A stretch of 64,000 nucleotides of DNA, taken from contig OY970387.1 of the NCBI GenBank assembly GCA_963719485.1, positions 2,728,001 to 2,792,000 on the forward strand, in the 5' to 3' direction. Source of the stretch: Bog-473 sp963719485 (GTDB lineage Bacteria > Actinomycetota > Acidimicrobiia > Acidimicrobiales > RAAP-2). Positions 25,787 through 33,691 of this stretch are shown here, piece after piece. Both the position numbers and the translations under genes were made by a program. The number at the start of each line of letters is the position of its first letter. The stretch's first letter is position 1. The notes under the pieces were generated by a model, which was not told the DNA's origin, ran no database searches, and saw nothing but the letters and a program-made list of their open reading frames with translations.

Positions 25787-26602
25787 TCAGTCGAGGCGCA
25801 ACAGCCGCGCGGCGGTCCCGCCGAGGTAGGCCTCGGCCGCCGCGTCGGAGAGAGGCAGATCCCGGGCGGCGGCCACCGCCCGTTCCATCGGGAGGAAGGG
25901 GTGGTCCGACGCGAAGAGGACCCGTCCCAGACCGCGCTTCGAGTCCATGAACGACACGAGCGCCGGATCCATGTACTTGGCCAGGTAGGCCGAGTTGGAC
26001 AGGTAGAGCTCGGGCCACTTCAACATGTACTGCATGAGCAGCGCCTCGTAGGGGTGTCCCATGTGGGCGCCGATGACCGTGAGCCCCTTGAAGTCGATGA
26101 GCACGTCCTCGAGGAGCTCGGGGTGTTGGCAGGCCGAGCGCACGCGCGGGCCGGGGATGCCGACGTTGATGGACACCGGCAGGCCGAGCTCGGCGCAGGT
26201 GGCGTAGATGGGGTAGTAGAGCTTGTCGTTGAGCGGGTACTGCTCCACGAGCGGCGTGACCCGCACCAGCGCCACGGCCGGGTGCTCGGCCAGGGCGCGC
26301 AGGCGCTTCACCTGCTGCACGGGCCGCTCGGCGCGGTCGACGGTCAGCGCGACGCGCAATCGGTCGGGGTGGGCGGCGACCTCATTGAGCAGCGGGCCCG
26401 TCTCCTCGGCGGCGATGCCGGCGGCGAGCACGCCCACGTCGACGCCGCATTTGTCCATGGTGACGAGCACGTGCTGCAGCGTGGAGGAGGAGGACAGATC
26501 GCCGCCGAGCAACTCGGGGATCCCCTCGTTGCCCGCCCGGCCCATGAACGCGGCGGCGGCCTTGCCACTCAGCGCGTTGACCCAGAGGTCGACGACCGTC
26601 AC
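25787..26602 (-). CDS. Amidohydrolase (amidohydrolase_2/ACMSD-like)
   Basis: 271 residues from GTG 26602, whose GTGA overlaps the stop of the upstream SRPBCC gene. The TIM-barrel family pattern is shown by V-I-G-A-H-M-G-H-P near 155, L-Y-L-S-N-S-A near 180 and V-L-F-A-S-D-H-P-F near 217, where His and Asp ligate metal. The usual N-terminal H-x-H is degenerate here (V-D-L-W-V-N-A), as in some family members. It likely cleaves a C-N or C-C bond of an aromatic or cyclic acid. Longer reading through the SRPBCC gene was rejected. Confidence 0.8.
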   Translation of the reverse strand: MTVVDLWVNALSGKAAAAFMGRAGNEGIPELLGGDLSSSSTLQHVLVTMDKCGVDVGVLAAGIAAEETGPLLNEVAAHPDRLRVALTVDRAERPVQQVKRLRALAEHPAVALVRVTPLVEQYPLNDKLYYPIYATCAELGLPVSINVGIPGPRVRSACQHPELLEDVLIDFKGLTVIGAHMGHPYEALLMQYMLKWPELYLSNSAYLAKYMDPALVSFMDSKRGLGRVLFASDHPFLPMERAVAAARDLPLSDAAAEAYLGGTAARLLRLD

Positions 26603-27159
26603 GCCGGGTCGGACGGGCCGGGCGCGGGTGCCGGCGCCGCGTCCGGAGCGGTCGCCTGGGCCTGCGCCTTGGCCGCTGCTTTGGCCTTGGCCTTGCGCAG
26701 GTAGCCCACGCCCATAGTGAGCGACTGCTTGATCAGCCGGTCGTTGTCCTTGGAGATGAAGGCGTGTACGCGCTTCTCGAGGAGCGCGCGGAGGAGCGGG
26801 TTGAAGGCGTGGTACGTCTCGGAGAAGTACACGCGGGTCGTGCCGTTGCCGAGGTCCTCCAGGCGGGTCCGCCCTTCGGCCTCGGAGAACAGCGGGCGCC
26901 CGACGGCGTTGTACTTCCACGAGACGTTGGGCGTGACCTCGGTCAGCCACTCCCAGGACTGGCCCTTGCCGCCGGTCAGGAGGTAGCGGGGCACGCGGAA
27001 GGTGCAGTGCCGCACCAGGCCCTCGCCGATGGCGTCGCCCGGATGGAGGATGTCGATGGTCACGTCCCCCGTCTCGGTGTGGGGGATGCGGGCCCAGAAG
27101 AGCTGCCAGAGCTCGTCCACGCTGGCCTCGATGTCGACGTAGTAGTGGTGCTCCTGCAC
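26599..27159 (-). CDS. SRPBCC-family protein with Ala/Pro-rich tail
   Basis: 186 residues. Residues 1-150 follow the START/polyketide-cyclase fold: Y-Y-V-D-I-E-A-S-V-D-E-L-W-Q-L-F-W near the start, W-E-W-L-T-E-V in the middle and a long C-terminal helix L-L-R-A-L-L-E-K-R-V. The tail after about 155 is low-complexity K-A-K-A ... A-P-A-P. GTG 27159 is six bases after TAGGGT, a leaderless arrangement. Translational overlap with the amidohydrolase suggests they act on the same compound. Confidence 0.8.
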   Translation of the reverse strand: MQEHHYYVDIEASVDELWQLFWARIPHTETGDVTIDILHPGDAIGEGLVRHCTFRVPRYLLTGGKGQSWEWLTEVTPNVSWKYNAVGRPLFSEAEGRTRLEDLGNGTTRVYFSETYHAFNPLLRALLEKRVHAFISKDNDRLIKQSLTMGVGYLRKAKAKAAAKAQAQATAPDAAPAPAPGPSDPA

Positions 27160-27206
27160 CGGCTCACCCTATCCGCACACCTGACGCCGCTGTCAGGTGG
27201 TGCGGT

Positions 27207-27818
27207 TCAGTATGAGGGGAAGGGCGTCCCGTAGCGGTCCAGGTGGGCCACCTCGGGGAGGGGCCGGCGGCGCGGCGGGCCGAGGGGCGCCGGCAGGTGG
27301 CCGAGCGGGACGACGGCCACTGGCACCACTTCGGGTGGCAGTCCCAGGAGGCCGGCCAGCTCGTCGCCGCCGAGGACGGGGAGCGTCGTCAGTGTCGATC
27401 CGAGTCCGACGGCGTGAGCGGCCAGCAACAGGTTCTGCACGGCCGGGAAGATCGACGCGTCCATCGCCTCGGCGTAGGTCAGCCGGGTGTCGCCGCACAC
27501 CACGACGAGCACCGGCGCGGCGGCGATGCCGCCCGTCGCACCGCGGTGCACGTCGCGCAGGAACGCGGGGGAGAGGCGTTGCTCCTCGAGCGCCTTGGCG
27601 CCGCCCTCCCACAACCGTGCCGTCAGGGCGCCGATGGCGGCACGCAGCGTCGCGTCGCGCACGACGACGAAGACGAAGGGCTGGCTGTTCTCGGCACTCG
27701 GCGCGTGGGTCGCCGCAATGAGGATCTTGGCCACGGTCGCATCGTCCACGTCGTCGGGGAGGAACGACCGGGCCGCCCGCTGGGTGTGCACCACCTCGAA
27801 GAAGTCGCGTGGGCTCAC
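27207..27818 (-). CDS. Nitroreductase-family flavoprotein
   Basis: 203 residues from GTG 27818 (eight bases after TACCAT, leaderless). The FMN-binding segments Q-R-A-A-R-S-F near 13, T-H-A-P-S-A-E-N-S-Q-P-F near 37-48 and the C-terminal A-V-V-P-L-G-H-L are typical of the nitroreductase/BluB fold. The A-A-H-A-V-G-L-G-S helix is also kept. It would reduce a nitro, quinone or enone substrate with NAD(P)H. A much longer minus-strand frame upstream is antisense to the MaoC, MoxR and other genes and is not real. Confidence 0.86.
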   Translation of the reverse strand: MSPRDFFEVVHTQRAARSFLPDDVDDATVAKILIAATHAPSAENSQPFVFVVVRDATLRAAIGALTARLWEGGAKALEEQRLSPAFLRDVHRGATGGIAAAPVLVVVCGDTRLTYAEAMDASIFPAVQNLLLAAHAVGLGSTLTTLPVLGGDELAGLLGLPPEVVPVAVVPLGHLPAPLGPPRRRPLPEVAHLDRYGTPFPSY

Positions 27819-27971
27819 TGCGGCCGATGGTACCGACTCGGCGGACCCGTCGCGGATTGGGCGTCGCCGAGGTGGCCCCGCTACCTTTGGCGCTGCACGG
27901 GCCCCGGCCCCGTGCCCGGCATGACGAAAATGGTCGGGGAATCGACGGCGGAGGGGGACAGGAGGCAGACG

Positions 27972-28487
27972 GTGGCAGACGGCGCCGAATCGCAGGAAGA
28001 CGTGCTCAAGGGGATCATCGGGCAGCCGACCGGCAAGTCCAAGGTGGTCGTCGAGCGGGGGCCGGTGCAGCACTTCGCCGACGCCGTGCTCAGTGCGAGC
28101 CCGATCTACCACAGCCCCGAGGCGGCCCGGCAGGCCGACTTCGACAACATCCCGGCTCCCCTCACGTGGCCGTTCGCCATGGAGTTCTCCGGCAAGTTCG
28201 CGGAGATCCAGCCCAAGGACGCGCCCAAGGGCAACCCCCTCATGACCGCCATGGGGCCGCTCATGGCCAAGGGCGGCACGATCCTCCACGGCGAGCAGGA
28301 GTTCCTGTATCACCGACCCGTGCAAGTCGGCGACGTGCTCGTCAGTGAGGGCAAGATCACCGACGCGTACCAGAAGGAGTCCAAGGGCCGGACGATGACC
28401 TTCATCTGTTCGGAGACCAACTGGACCGACGAGAAGACGGGCGAGCCGGTGGTGACGGCGCGCTTCAACCTGATCCACCGGGCCTAG
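27972..28487 (+). CDS. MaoC-like dehydratase N-terminal domain protein (HadA/C-like)
   Basis: 171 residues from GTG 27972, six bases after AGGAGG (27960-27965). The sequence G-Q-P-T-G-K-S-K-V-V-V-E-R-G-P-V-Q-H-F-A near 15 and G-E-Q-E-F-L-Y-H-R-P-V-Q-V-G-D near 105 match the substrate-binding MaoC_dehydrat_N subunit of actinobacterial (3R)-hydroxyacyl dehydratases. It lacks the catalytic D-F-N-x-x-H, which is in the next gene. A TACCTT promoter box lies at 27892-27897. Confidence 0.85.
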   Translation: MADGAESQEDVLKGIIGQPTGKSKVVVERGPVQHFADAVLSASPIYHSPEAARQADFDNIPAPLTWPFAMEFSGKFAEIQPKDAPKGNPLMTAMGPLMAKGGTILHGEQEFLYHRPVQVGDVLVSEGKITDAYQKESKGRTMTFICSETNWTDEKTGEPVVTARFNLIHRA

Positions 28488-28511
28488 AGCAATCGACGGG
28501 AGGTCGACACG

Positions 28512-28934
28512 ATGGGAGAGAACAAGCTGTCCTTCGAGGACGTGCAGGTCGGAGACGAGGCGCCGGTGATCACGCACACGCTGACCCGGACCGACCTGGT
28601 GAAGTACGCCGGCGCGTCGGGGGACTTCAACCCGATGCACCACGACGAGGTGGCGGCCCAGAAGGCCGGGCAACCGAGCGTGTTCGGGCACGGCATGTTC
28701 TCCATGGGCCTGCTGGGCACGGCACTGACCGACTTCGTCGGCATCGGCAACGTCACGCGCTACCAGGTGCGCTTCACTCGCCAGACCTGGCCCGACGAGG
28801 TCCTCTCCTCGAAGATCGTCGTCAGCGCCAAGCGCGAGGAGGACGGCAAGAAGCTGGTGGACATGACGGTGACGCTGTCCAACGGCGACGGCGAGGACAA
28901 GCTGGTGGGCGAGGCCACGGCCGCCCTGCCCTAA
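28512..28934 (+). CDS. MaoC-like (3R)-hydroxyacyl dehydratase catalytic subunit (HadB-like)
   Basis: 140 residues. The hydratase-2 motif is visible as Y-A-G-A-S-G-D-F-N-P-M-H-H-D-E near 33-47 with the Asp/His pair, and V-F-G-H-G-M-F-S-M-G near 56. GGAGG lies eight bases before the ATG. With the upstream gene it probably forms a HadAB-type heterodimer that dehydrates 3-hydroxyacyl-ACP or -CoA. Confidence 0.88.
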   Translation: MGENKLSFEDVQVGDEAPVITHTLTRTDLVKYAGASGDFNPMHHDEVAAQKAGQPSVFGHGMFSMGLLGTALTDFVGIGNVTRYQVRFTRQTWPDEVLSSKIVVSAKREEDGKKLVDMTVTLSNGDGEDKLVGEATAALP

Positions 28935-28967
28935 CCTTCTCGCCAGGACGATGAGAGGACGCCGGCA

Positions 28968-29534
28968 ATGGGCGCAGACATGTTGGCGCAGGCGTTCGCA
29001 TCGACCGCCGGTGTGCTTGCCGAGGTGGATGCCCAACGACTCGACGGGCCGACTCCGTGCGCGTCGTGGCAGGTGCGCGAGCTGATCAACCACATCGTCG
29101 GCGGCGCCATCTCCTTCGCCGTGACGGCCGAGACCGGCGCGGCACCGGCCCGGGGAGATACGCCGGACTTCTGCGAGGGGGACTTCGTGACGGAGTTCAA
29201 CCGGGCCGCGGCGCGCGCCGTGAAGGCGTTCGATGCAGACGGCGCCATGGACAAGACGATGAAGCTTCCCTTTGCCGACCTCCCCGGCGGGGTCTTCGTC
29301 AACATCGCCACAATTGACACGTTCACCCACGGCTGGGACCTGGCCAAGGCCACCGGGCAGTCGACCGATCTCGACCCGGAGCTGGCGGCGGCGCTGCTCC
29401 CGTTTGCCCAGGGGTTCTTGTCCGATTCCCTGCGTGGACCCGATCGCATCGCACCCTTCGGGGTCCCGGTCGAGGCGCCGGCGGGCGCCAGCCCGGCCGA
29501 CACGTTGGCGGCGTTCCTGGGGCGCCAGGTCTGA
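28968..29534 (+). CDS. TIGR03086-family metal-binding protein (DinB/MDMPI-like)
   Basis: 188 residues. P-C-A-S-W-Q-V-R-E-L-I-N-H-I-V-G near 29-44 and D-T-F-T-H-G-W-D-L-A-K-A-T-G-Q near 112-126 supply the two His-containing helices of the DinB-like/mycothiol-dependent maleylpyruvate isomerase fold. The function of the TIGR03086 group is unknown. GAGAGGA precedes the ATG. Confidence 0.85.
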   Translation: MGADMLAQAFASTAGVLAEVDAQRLDGPTPCASWQVRELINHIVGGAISFAVTAETGAAPARGDTPDFCEGDFVTEFNRAAARAVKAFDADGAMDKTMKLPFADLPGGVFVNIATIDTFTHGWDLAKATGQSTDLDPELAAALLPFAQGFLSDSLRGPDRIAPFGVPVEAPAGASPADTLAAFLGRQV

Positions 29535-29598
29535 CCACCGCGGCCTGGCCTGCAGCCGAGGGTCTGCGGGGAACCCTGCAGCCGTAGTGTGGAGGCCC

Positions 29599-29628
29599 AT
29601 GGCGAAGGTCCAGGCGGTGACACCGTGA
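29599..29628 (+). CDS. Leaderless upstream mini-ORF coupled to moxR-like gene
   Basis: ATG 29599 opens a 9-codon frame, M-A-K-V-Q-A-V-T-P, whose TGA (29626-29628) overlaps the GTG start of the ATPase as GTGA. TAGTGT (29585-29590) lies eight bases upstream, so a transcript should begin at this ATG. Too short for a stable protein; a likely role is to bring ribosomes to the operon start. Not proven to be translated. Confidence 0.4.
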   Translation: MAKVQAVTP

Positions 29629-30590
29629 GCGTCGTCGACGAGCGCGTCCGGGATCTCGACGACGCCGTTGCCCTCGGGCAGGCCCTGGTGCACAGCCTGG
29701 AACAGGTGGTGCTCGGCAGCGAAGGCGCTCTGGTGGCCGCCGCCGTCGCCGCCCTCTCGGGCGGCCATCTCCTGATTGAGGACGTGCCCGGCGTCGGCAA
29801 GACGGTGCTCGCCCGCACGCTCGCCACCTCCCTCGGTGCGGACCTGTCGCGGGTCCAGGGCCATCCCGACCTCCTCCCGTCCGACATCACGGGGGTCTCG
29901 GTCTTCATGCCCGACACCGGCAGTTGGGACTTCCGGCCCGGCCCCGTCTTCGCGCACGTCGTGCTGGTGGACGAGCTGAACCGCACGCCGCCCCGCACGC
30001 AGTCCGCGCTGCTCGAGACGATGGAGGAGCGCCAGGTCAGCGTCGACGGTCAGTCCTGGCCCCTCCCGCAGCCCCACCTCGTGATCGCCACGCAGAACCC
30101 GCACTCGCAGCGCGGCACCTTCCCGCTCGTCGAGAGCCAGCTCGATCGTTTCGCCGTGGCGACACCGATCGGGTACCCCGCTGCGGCGCAGGAGGTGCAG
30201 CTGGCGCTCCACGGCGGCGGCACCTACGCCCTGGCCGAGCTCCGTCCGGTCTGCACGACCGAGGAATGGCGGCGCGCCCAGCAGTCCACCGAGTCGGTGC
30301 CCGTGGAGCAGTCGGTCGCGCTGTACGCGGTGGAGCTCTGCCGGGCGAGCCGGACCGCGCCGGGCGTGCACCTCGGGGCCAGCCCGCGCGCCGCCATCTG
30401 GTTGATCCGCACCGCGCAGGCACACGCGGTCCTCAACGCCAGGGGCTACGTGGTGCCCGACGACGTGAAGGCGGTCGCGGTCGCCTGTCTGTCCCACCGC
30501 ATCCTCACCGTCGACGCCGACGGCGGCGCCGACCAGTCCGCCGCCGTGGTCCGGGGACTCCTCGAAACGACGCCAGCGCCGAGACCGTGA
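29625..30590 (+). CDS. MoxR-family AAA+ ATPase
   Basis: 321 residues. Walker A E-D-V-P-G-V-G-K-T-V-L near 50, Walker B V-V-L-V-D-E-L-N-R near 110, sensor 1 V-I-A-T-Q-N-P near 150 and the C-terminal lid G-A-S-P-R-A are the MoxR pattern. These chaperone-like ATPases act with DUF58 and VWA partners. The next two genes are a DUF58 protein and a transmembrane transglutaminase, each joined by GTGA overlaps, so all three are one operon. Confidence 0.92.
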   Translation: MSVVDERVRDLDDAVALGQALVHSLEQVVLGSEGALVAAAVAALSGGHLLIEDVPGVGKTVLARTLATSLGADLSRVQGHPDLLPSDITGVSVFMPDTGSWDFRPGPVFAHVVLVDELNRTPPRTQSALLETMEERQVSVDGQSWPLPQPHLVIATQNPHSQRGTFPLVESQLDRFAVATPIGYPAAAQEVQLALHGGGTYALAELRPVCTTEEWRRAQQSTESVPVEQSVALYAVELCRASRTAPGVHLGASPRAAIWLIRTAQAHAVLNARGYVVPDDVKAVAVACLSHRILTVDADGGADQSAAVVRGLLETTPAPRP

Positions 30591-31507
30591 GCGGCTGGGC
30601 GCGACCGGCCCGGCCCTGGGCGCCGATGGCCGCCGCCGTCTTCATCATCGGGCTGTGGTGGCTGGTCGCCCACAACGCAGGATCGGGGTGGGTCCAGGTC
30701 CTCGGCGAGCTCGTCTTCGGTGCACTGCTCATCGGGATCGCCGGGCCGCTGGTGGTCGTGGCGCGCGCCCGGATCAGCCTGCGCAGCGCGCCGGCCGACG
30801 CCACTGCGGGCCTGCCCGTCGACCTGCACGTGGCATCCCGGACCCGGGTGCGGGTCCGCCCGGTCGAACCGCCGGGCCCCGAGGCGTTCGTCGGGCCAGT
30901 CGGACGTGGTGGCGCGGGCGACGGGGTTCTCGCGCTCGTGCCGGCCCGGCGGGGCGTGCACGACTCCGTGACGCTCGACATCGCCTCGGCTGCGCCGTTC
31001 GCGCTGCAGTGGTGGACGAGGCGGGTGCAGCTCGTCCTCCCTTCCGCGCTCCACGTCTCGCCCCGTTGTGGCCCGGCGCAGCCCCCGCTCCTGCGTCCCG
31101 ACGAGGGGGCGGGAGAGCTGCTCGATCGGCCGCGGTCTGACGACGGCCTGCCCCGGGGCGCCCGGCCGTACGTGCCGGGCGACGGCCGGCGCCTGGTCCA
31201 TTGGCGATCGACGGCCCACACCGGGAAGCTGATGGTGCGGGAACTGGAGCGGCCGGCGGCCGAACCGGTGACGATCACGGTCGAGCTGCCGGCCGATCCC
31301 GATGCGGCCGAGCGCGTGGCGGAGGGCGCGCTGGGCTCCGTCGTGGGTCTGCTCGAAGGAGGTATCCCGGTCCTCCTCGGAACCATGGAGGTCTCGGGCC
31401 CGGTCCTCGGAGAAGTGGCCGACCGGCGCGCGGCCGGCCGCCGTCTCGCCCGGGCCGTCGCCGGATCCGGCGCTCCGATGGTCGAGGGCCGTGGGGCGGC
31501 GCCGTGA
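30587..31507 (+). CDS. DUF58 domain protein
   Basis: 306 residues from GTG 30587. Two N-terminal hydrophobic segments, M-A-A-A-V-F-I-I-G-L-W-W near 15 and V-F-G-A-L-L-I-G-I near 45, anchor it in the membrane. The DUF58 core is seen as R-P-Y-V-P-G-D-G-R-R-L-V-H-W-R-S-T-A-H near 195. It is the usual partner of MoxR and TgpA-like transglutaminases. Start and stop both overlap the neighbours (GTGA). Confidence 0.88.
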   Translation: MSGWARPARPWAPMAAAVFIIGLWWLVAHNAGSGWVQVLGELVFGALLIGIAGPLVVVARARISLRSAPADATAGLPVDLHVASRTRVRVRPVEPPGPEAFVGPVGRGGAGDGVLALVPARRGVHDSVTLDIASAAPFALQWWTRRVQLVLPSALHVSPRCGPAQPPLLRPDEGAGELLDRPRSDDGLPRGARPYVPGDGRRLVHWRSTAHTGKLMVRELERPAAEPVTITVELPADPDAAERVAEGALGSVVGLLEGGIPVLLGTMEVSGPVLGEVADRRAAGRRLARAVAGSGAPMVEGRGAAP

Positions 31508-33549
31508 GCGTGATCGAAACGGTCCGCCGGGCGAACCAGCCCGGCGCCCCCGAGAACTCCATCCGGCTGCGCGTCGCCTGCCTCGGCGCGGTCCTGGTGG
31601 CCATCGCCGCCTGCGCCTCCCTGGACGAGATCAGCTGGGCCGCGGCGTTGGGCGCCATGGTGCTCGTGTCGGCCGGCACGGCCTTCTCCCACGCCACCCG
31701 TGTGCGCCCCCCGGCCTGGGTCAAGGTGATGGTGGCCGTCGGCGCCATCGGCGCCTGCGCCTGGTTCTTCCATGCCGTGAGCGCACCCATGGCCGACTTC
31801 TCGTCCGTCGTGAACCCGCTGACGGTCCTCCTCGTGGTGGTCCTGGTCGTCCACTCCTTCCACGTGCCCTCACGCCGTGACCTGTTCTTCTCGCTCGGGG
31901 CGTCGGCCGGGCTGATGGCGGTGGGGGGCGCCCAGGCGATCGACCTCCGCTTCGGCCTCTACGTCCTGGCCTGGGCCTGCTTCAGCCTGTGGGGTCTGAC
32001 CGAGATGTGGATCTCGGCCAGTGGCGGGGGGCGCATGTCGACGTCGGGCCTGGTGCTGGCGCTCGTCGCGACGTCGACCCTCGCGGCGGCCGTCTTCCTG
32101 GTCCTCCCCGCACCGGTCGTCTCATCGCGGGTCTCCTTCATCTCGCGGGCCGGCGCCGGCGGCTCGGTCGGCGTCCCCGGAGGGCTCGCCGGCGATTCGG
32201 GTGTCGCGGCGCAGCTGTCGCGGGCGGGCAGCCCGAGCAGCCGGATCCGCGTCGGTGGCTATCTCGGCTTCGCCGGCAGCCTCAACACGGCCCTGCGCGG
32301 GAACCTGGGCAACGCCCTCGTGATGCAGGTCCGTGCCCAGCGCCCCTCGTACTGGGTGGGCGAGACGTTCGACACCTGGCAGGGCGAGAGCTGGATGGAA
32401 TCACCACAGGTGGCGCGGCACCCGCTGCGCGAGGAGTCGCCGTTCATTTTGCCGGCCACACTCGGCGAGGTGCCGTTCGGGCAGAGCGACCTGCAGACCT
32501 TCTACGTCACCAGCGCAACCGCCGACCTCGTGTTCCACGCCGAGAGCGCGCACGAGCTGTGGTTCCCCACGTCCAAGATCTACGTGACCGACGACGGGAC
32601 GGTCGTGTCGCCCATCGGCCTGGGCACCGGCTCGATCTACACGGTCGATTCGCAAGTGAGCACGGCCATCCCGGCCGAGCTCCGGGCGGACGACAACCCG
32701 TTCGCGCTGGCTCCCGTCACGCTGCGGCAGGAGGAGCAATTGCCGCACCCCTATCCCCGGGTGCTCGCCCTGGCCCGGTCCGTCACCGCCGGCGACACGA
32801 CGACCTACGACAAGGTGCAGTCCCTCATCCATTGGATCGGGGCGCACACCCACTACTCGACGAACATCCCCCCGCTGCCGGCCGGCGCCGACACCGTCGA
32901 CGAGTTCCTGTTCGGCAACCGGGTGGGCTTCTGCGAGCAGATCTCGACCTCGCTGGCCGTGATGCTGCGCTCCCTCGGCATCCCCGCCCGCGAGGCGGTC
33001 GGGTACGTGCCCGGCGGCTTCAACCCGATCACGGACCTCTACCAGGTCCACGCCGACGACGCCCATGCCTGGGTCCAGGTGTGGTTCCCCGGCTACGGAT
33101 GGCAGGACTTCGATCCGACGGCAGCGGTGCCGACCAGCGCGCCCAGCCCCGGCGCGACCGCACTGCGCGACGTGGGCATGGCGCTGGGCCGCATTCCCCC
33201 GGTACCGGTCGCCCTGGTCCTCGTGGCCGCCGGCCTGGTCGTCGTCACCGTGCGCTGGCGTCGCTCTCGGCCGGCGACGTGGGCGGTTGCGGTGGCGTGC
33301 CGCATGGAGCGGGCCGGCCGCCGCGCCGGCCGGCCGCGCCAGGACTCGGAGACGCTCGGCCAGTACGCCGCCGCGCTGGACGATCTCGCAGGGGGTGGCG
33401 CCTCGACCTGGAGCCGCCTGGCCTCCTCCGTGGAGGCGAGTGCCTACGGAGGCCATGACCCGCCCCCGGAGGCGCAGCGCGCCATGGTCGACGAGGCCCG
33501 GCGGACGCCGGTGGGTGCCGGTGCCGGTTCTGGCTCAATGCGTGGGTGA
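31504..33549 (+). CDS. TgpA-like membrane transglutaminase-domain protein
   Basis: 681 residues from GTG 31504. About six N-terminal helices (residues 25-210) precede a large extracytoplasmic region and a last helix near 565. The papain-like triad of bacterial transglutaminase domains is complete: Cys in G-F-C-E-Q near 477, His in D-D-A-H-A-W-V-Q near 521, Asp in D-F-D-P-T-A near 537. A cytoplasmic DUF4129-like tail follows. The MoxR-DUF58-TgpA trio is a widespread cell-envelope operon of uncertain biochemical role. Confidence 0.9.
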   Translation: MSVIETVRRANQPGAPENSIRLRVACLGAVLVAIAACASLDEISWAAALGAMVLVSAGTAFSHATRVRPPAWVKVMVAVGAIGACAWFFHAVSAPMADFSSVVNPLTVLLVVVLVVHSFHVPSRRDLFFSLGASAGLMAVGGAQAIDLRFGLYVLAWACFSLWGLTEMWISASGGGRMSTSGLVLALVATSTLAAAVFLVLPAPVVSSRVSFISRAGAGGSVGVPGGLAGDSGVAAQLSRAGSPSSRIRVGGYLGFAGSLNTALRGNLGNALVMQVRAQRPSYWVGETFDTWQGESWMESPQVARHPLREESPFILPATLGEVPFGQSDLQTFYVTSATADLVFHAESAHELWFPTSKIYVTDDGTVVSPIGLGTGSIYTVDSQVSTAIPAELRADDNPFALAPVTLRQEEQLPHPYPRVLALARSVTAGDTTTYDKVQSLIHWIGAHTHYSTNIPPLPAGADTVDEFLFGNRVGFCEQISTSLAVMLRSLGIPAREAVGYVPGGFNPITDLYQVHADDAHAWVQVWFPGYGWQDFDPTAAVPTSAPSPGATALRDVGMALGRIPPVPVALVLVAAGLVVVTVRWRRSRPATWAVAVACRMERAGRRAGRPRQDSETLGQYAAALDDLAGGGASTWSRLASSVEASAYGGHDPPPEAQRAMVDEARRTPVGAGAGSGSMRG

Positions 33550-33642
33550 TCGCGGAGAACCAGCTGGGCGAGCTCAGTCGAGGCACCACTTCTCTCTGGG
33601 GACTATCAACGAACTCGTTTACAGTTGAAAAAACTACCCCGC

Positions 33643-33689
33643 CGCAGCTTGCGCTGCGAACGGGCCAGACCCCGAGCCCGGCCCGGGGT
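33643..33689 (-). terminator. Hairpins between convergent transglutaminase and P450 genes
   Basis: On the minus strand CGCAGC-GCAA-GCTGCG (33643-33658) makes a 6-bp stem with a GNRA loop, followed ten bases later by six Ts (33628-33633). A second inverted repeat ACCCCG/CGGGGT lies at 33669-33689. Together they could end transcription from the P450 gene. Confidence 0.45.
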
Positions 33690-33691
33690 AC

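Noticed and set aside
27819..30497. Minus-strand frame of 1096 residues upstream of the nitroreductase
   Set aside because: Antisense to hadA/hadB-like, TIGR03086 and moxR genes; a GC-rich shadow.
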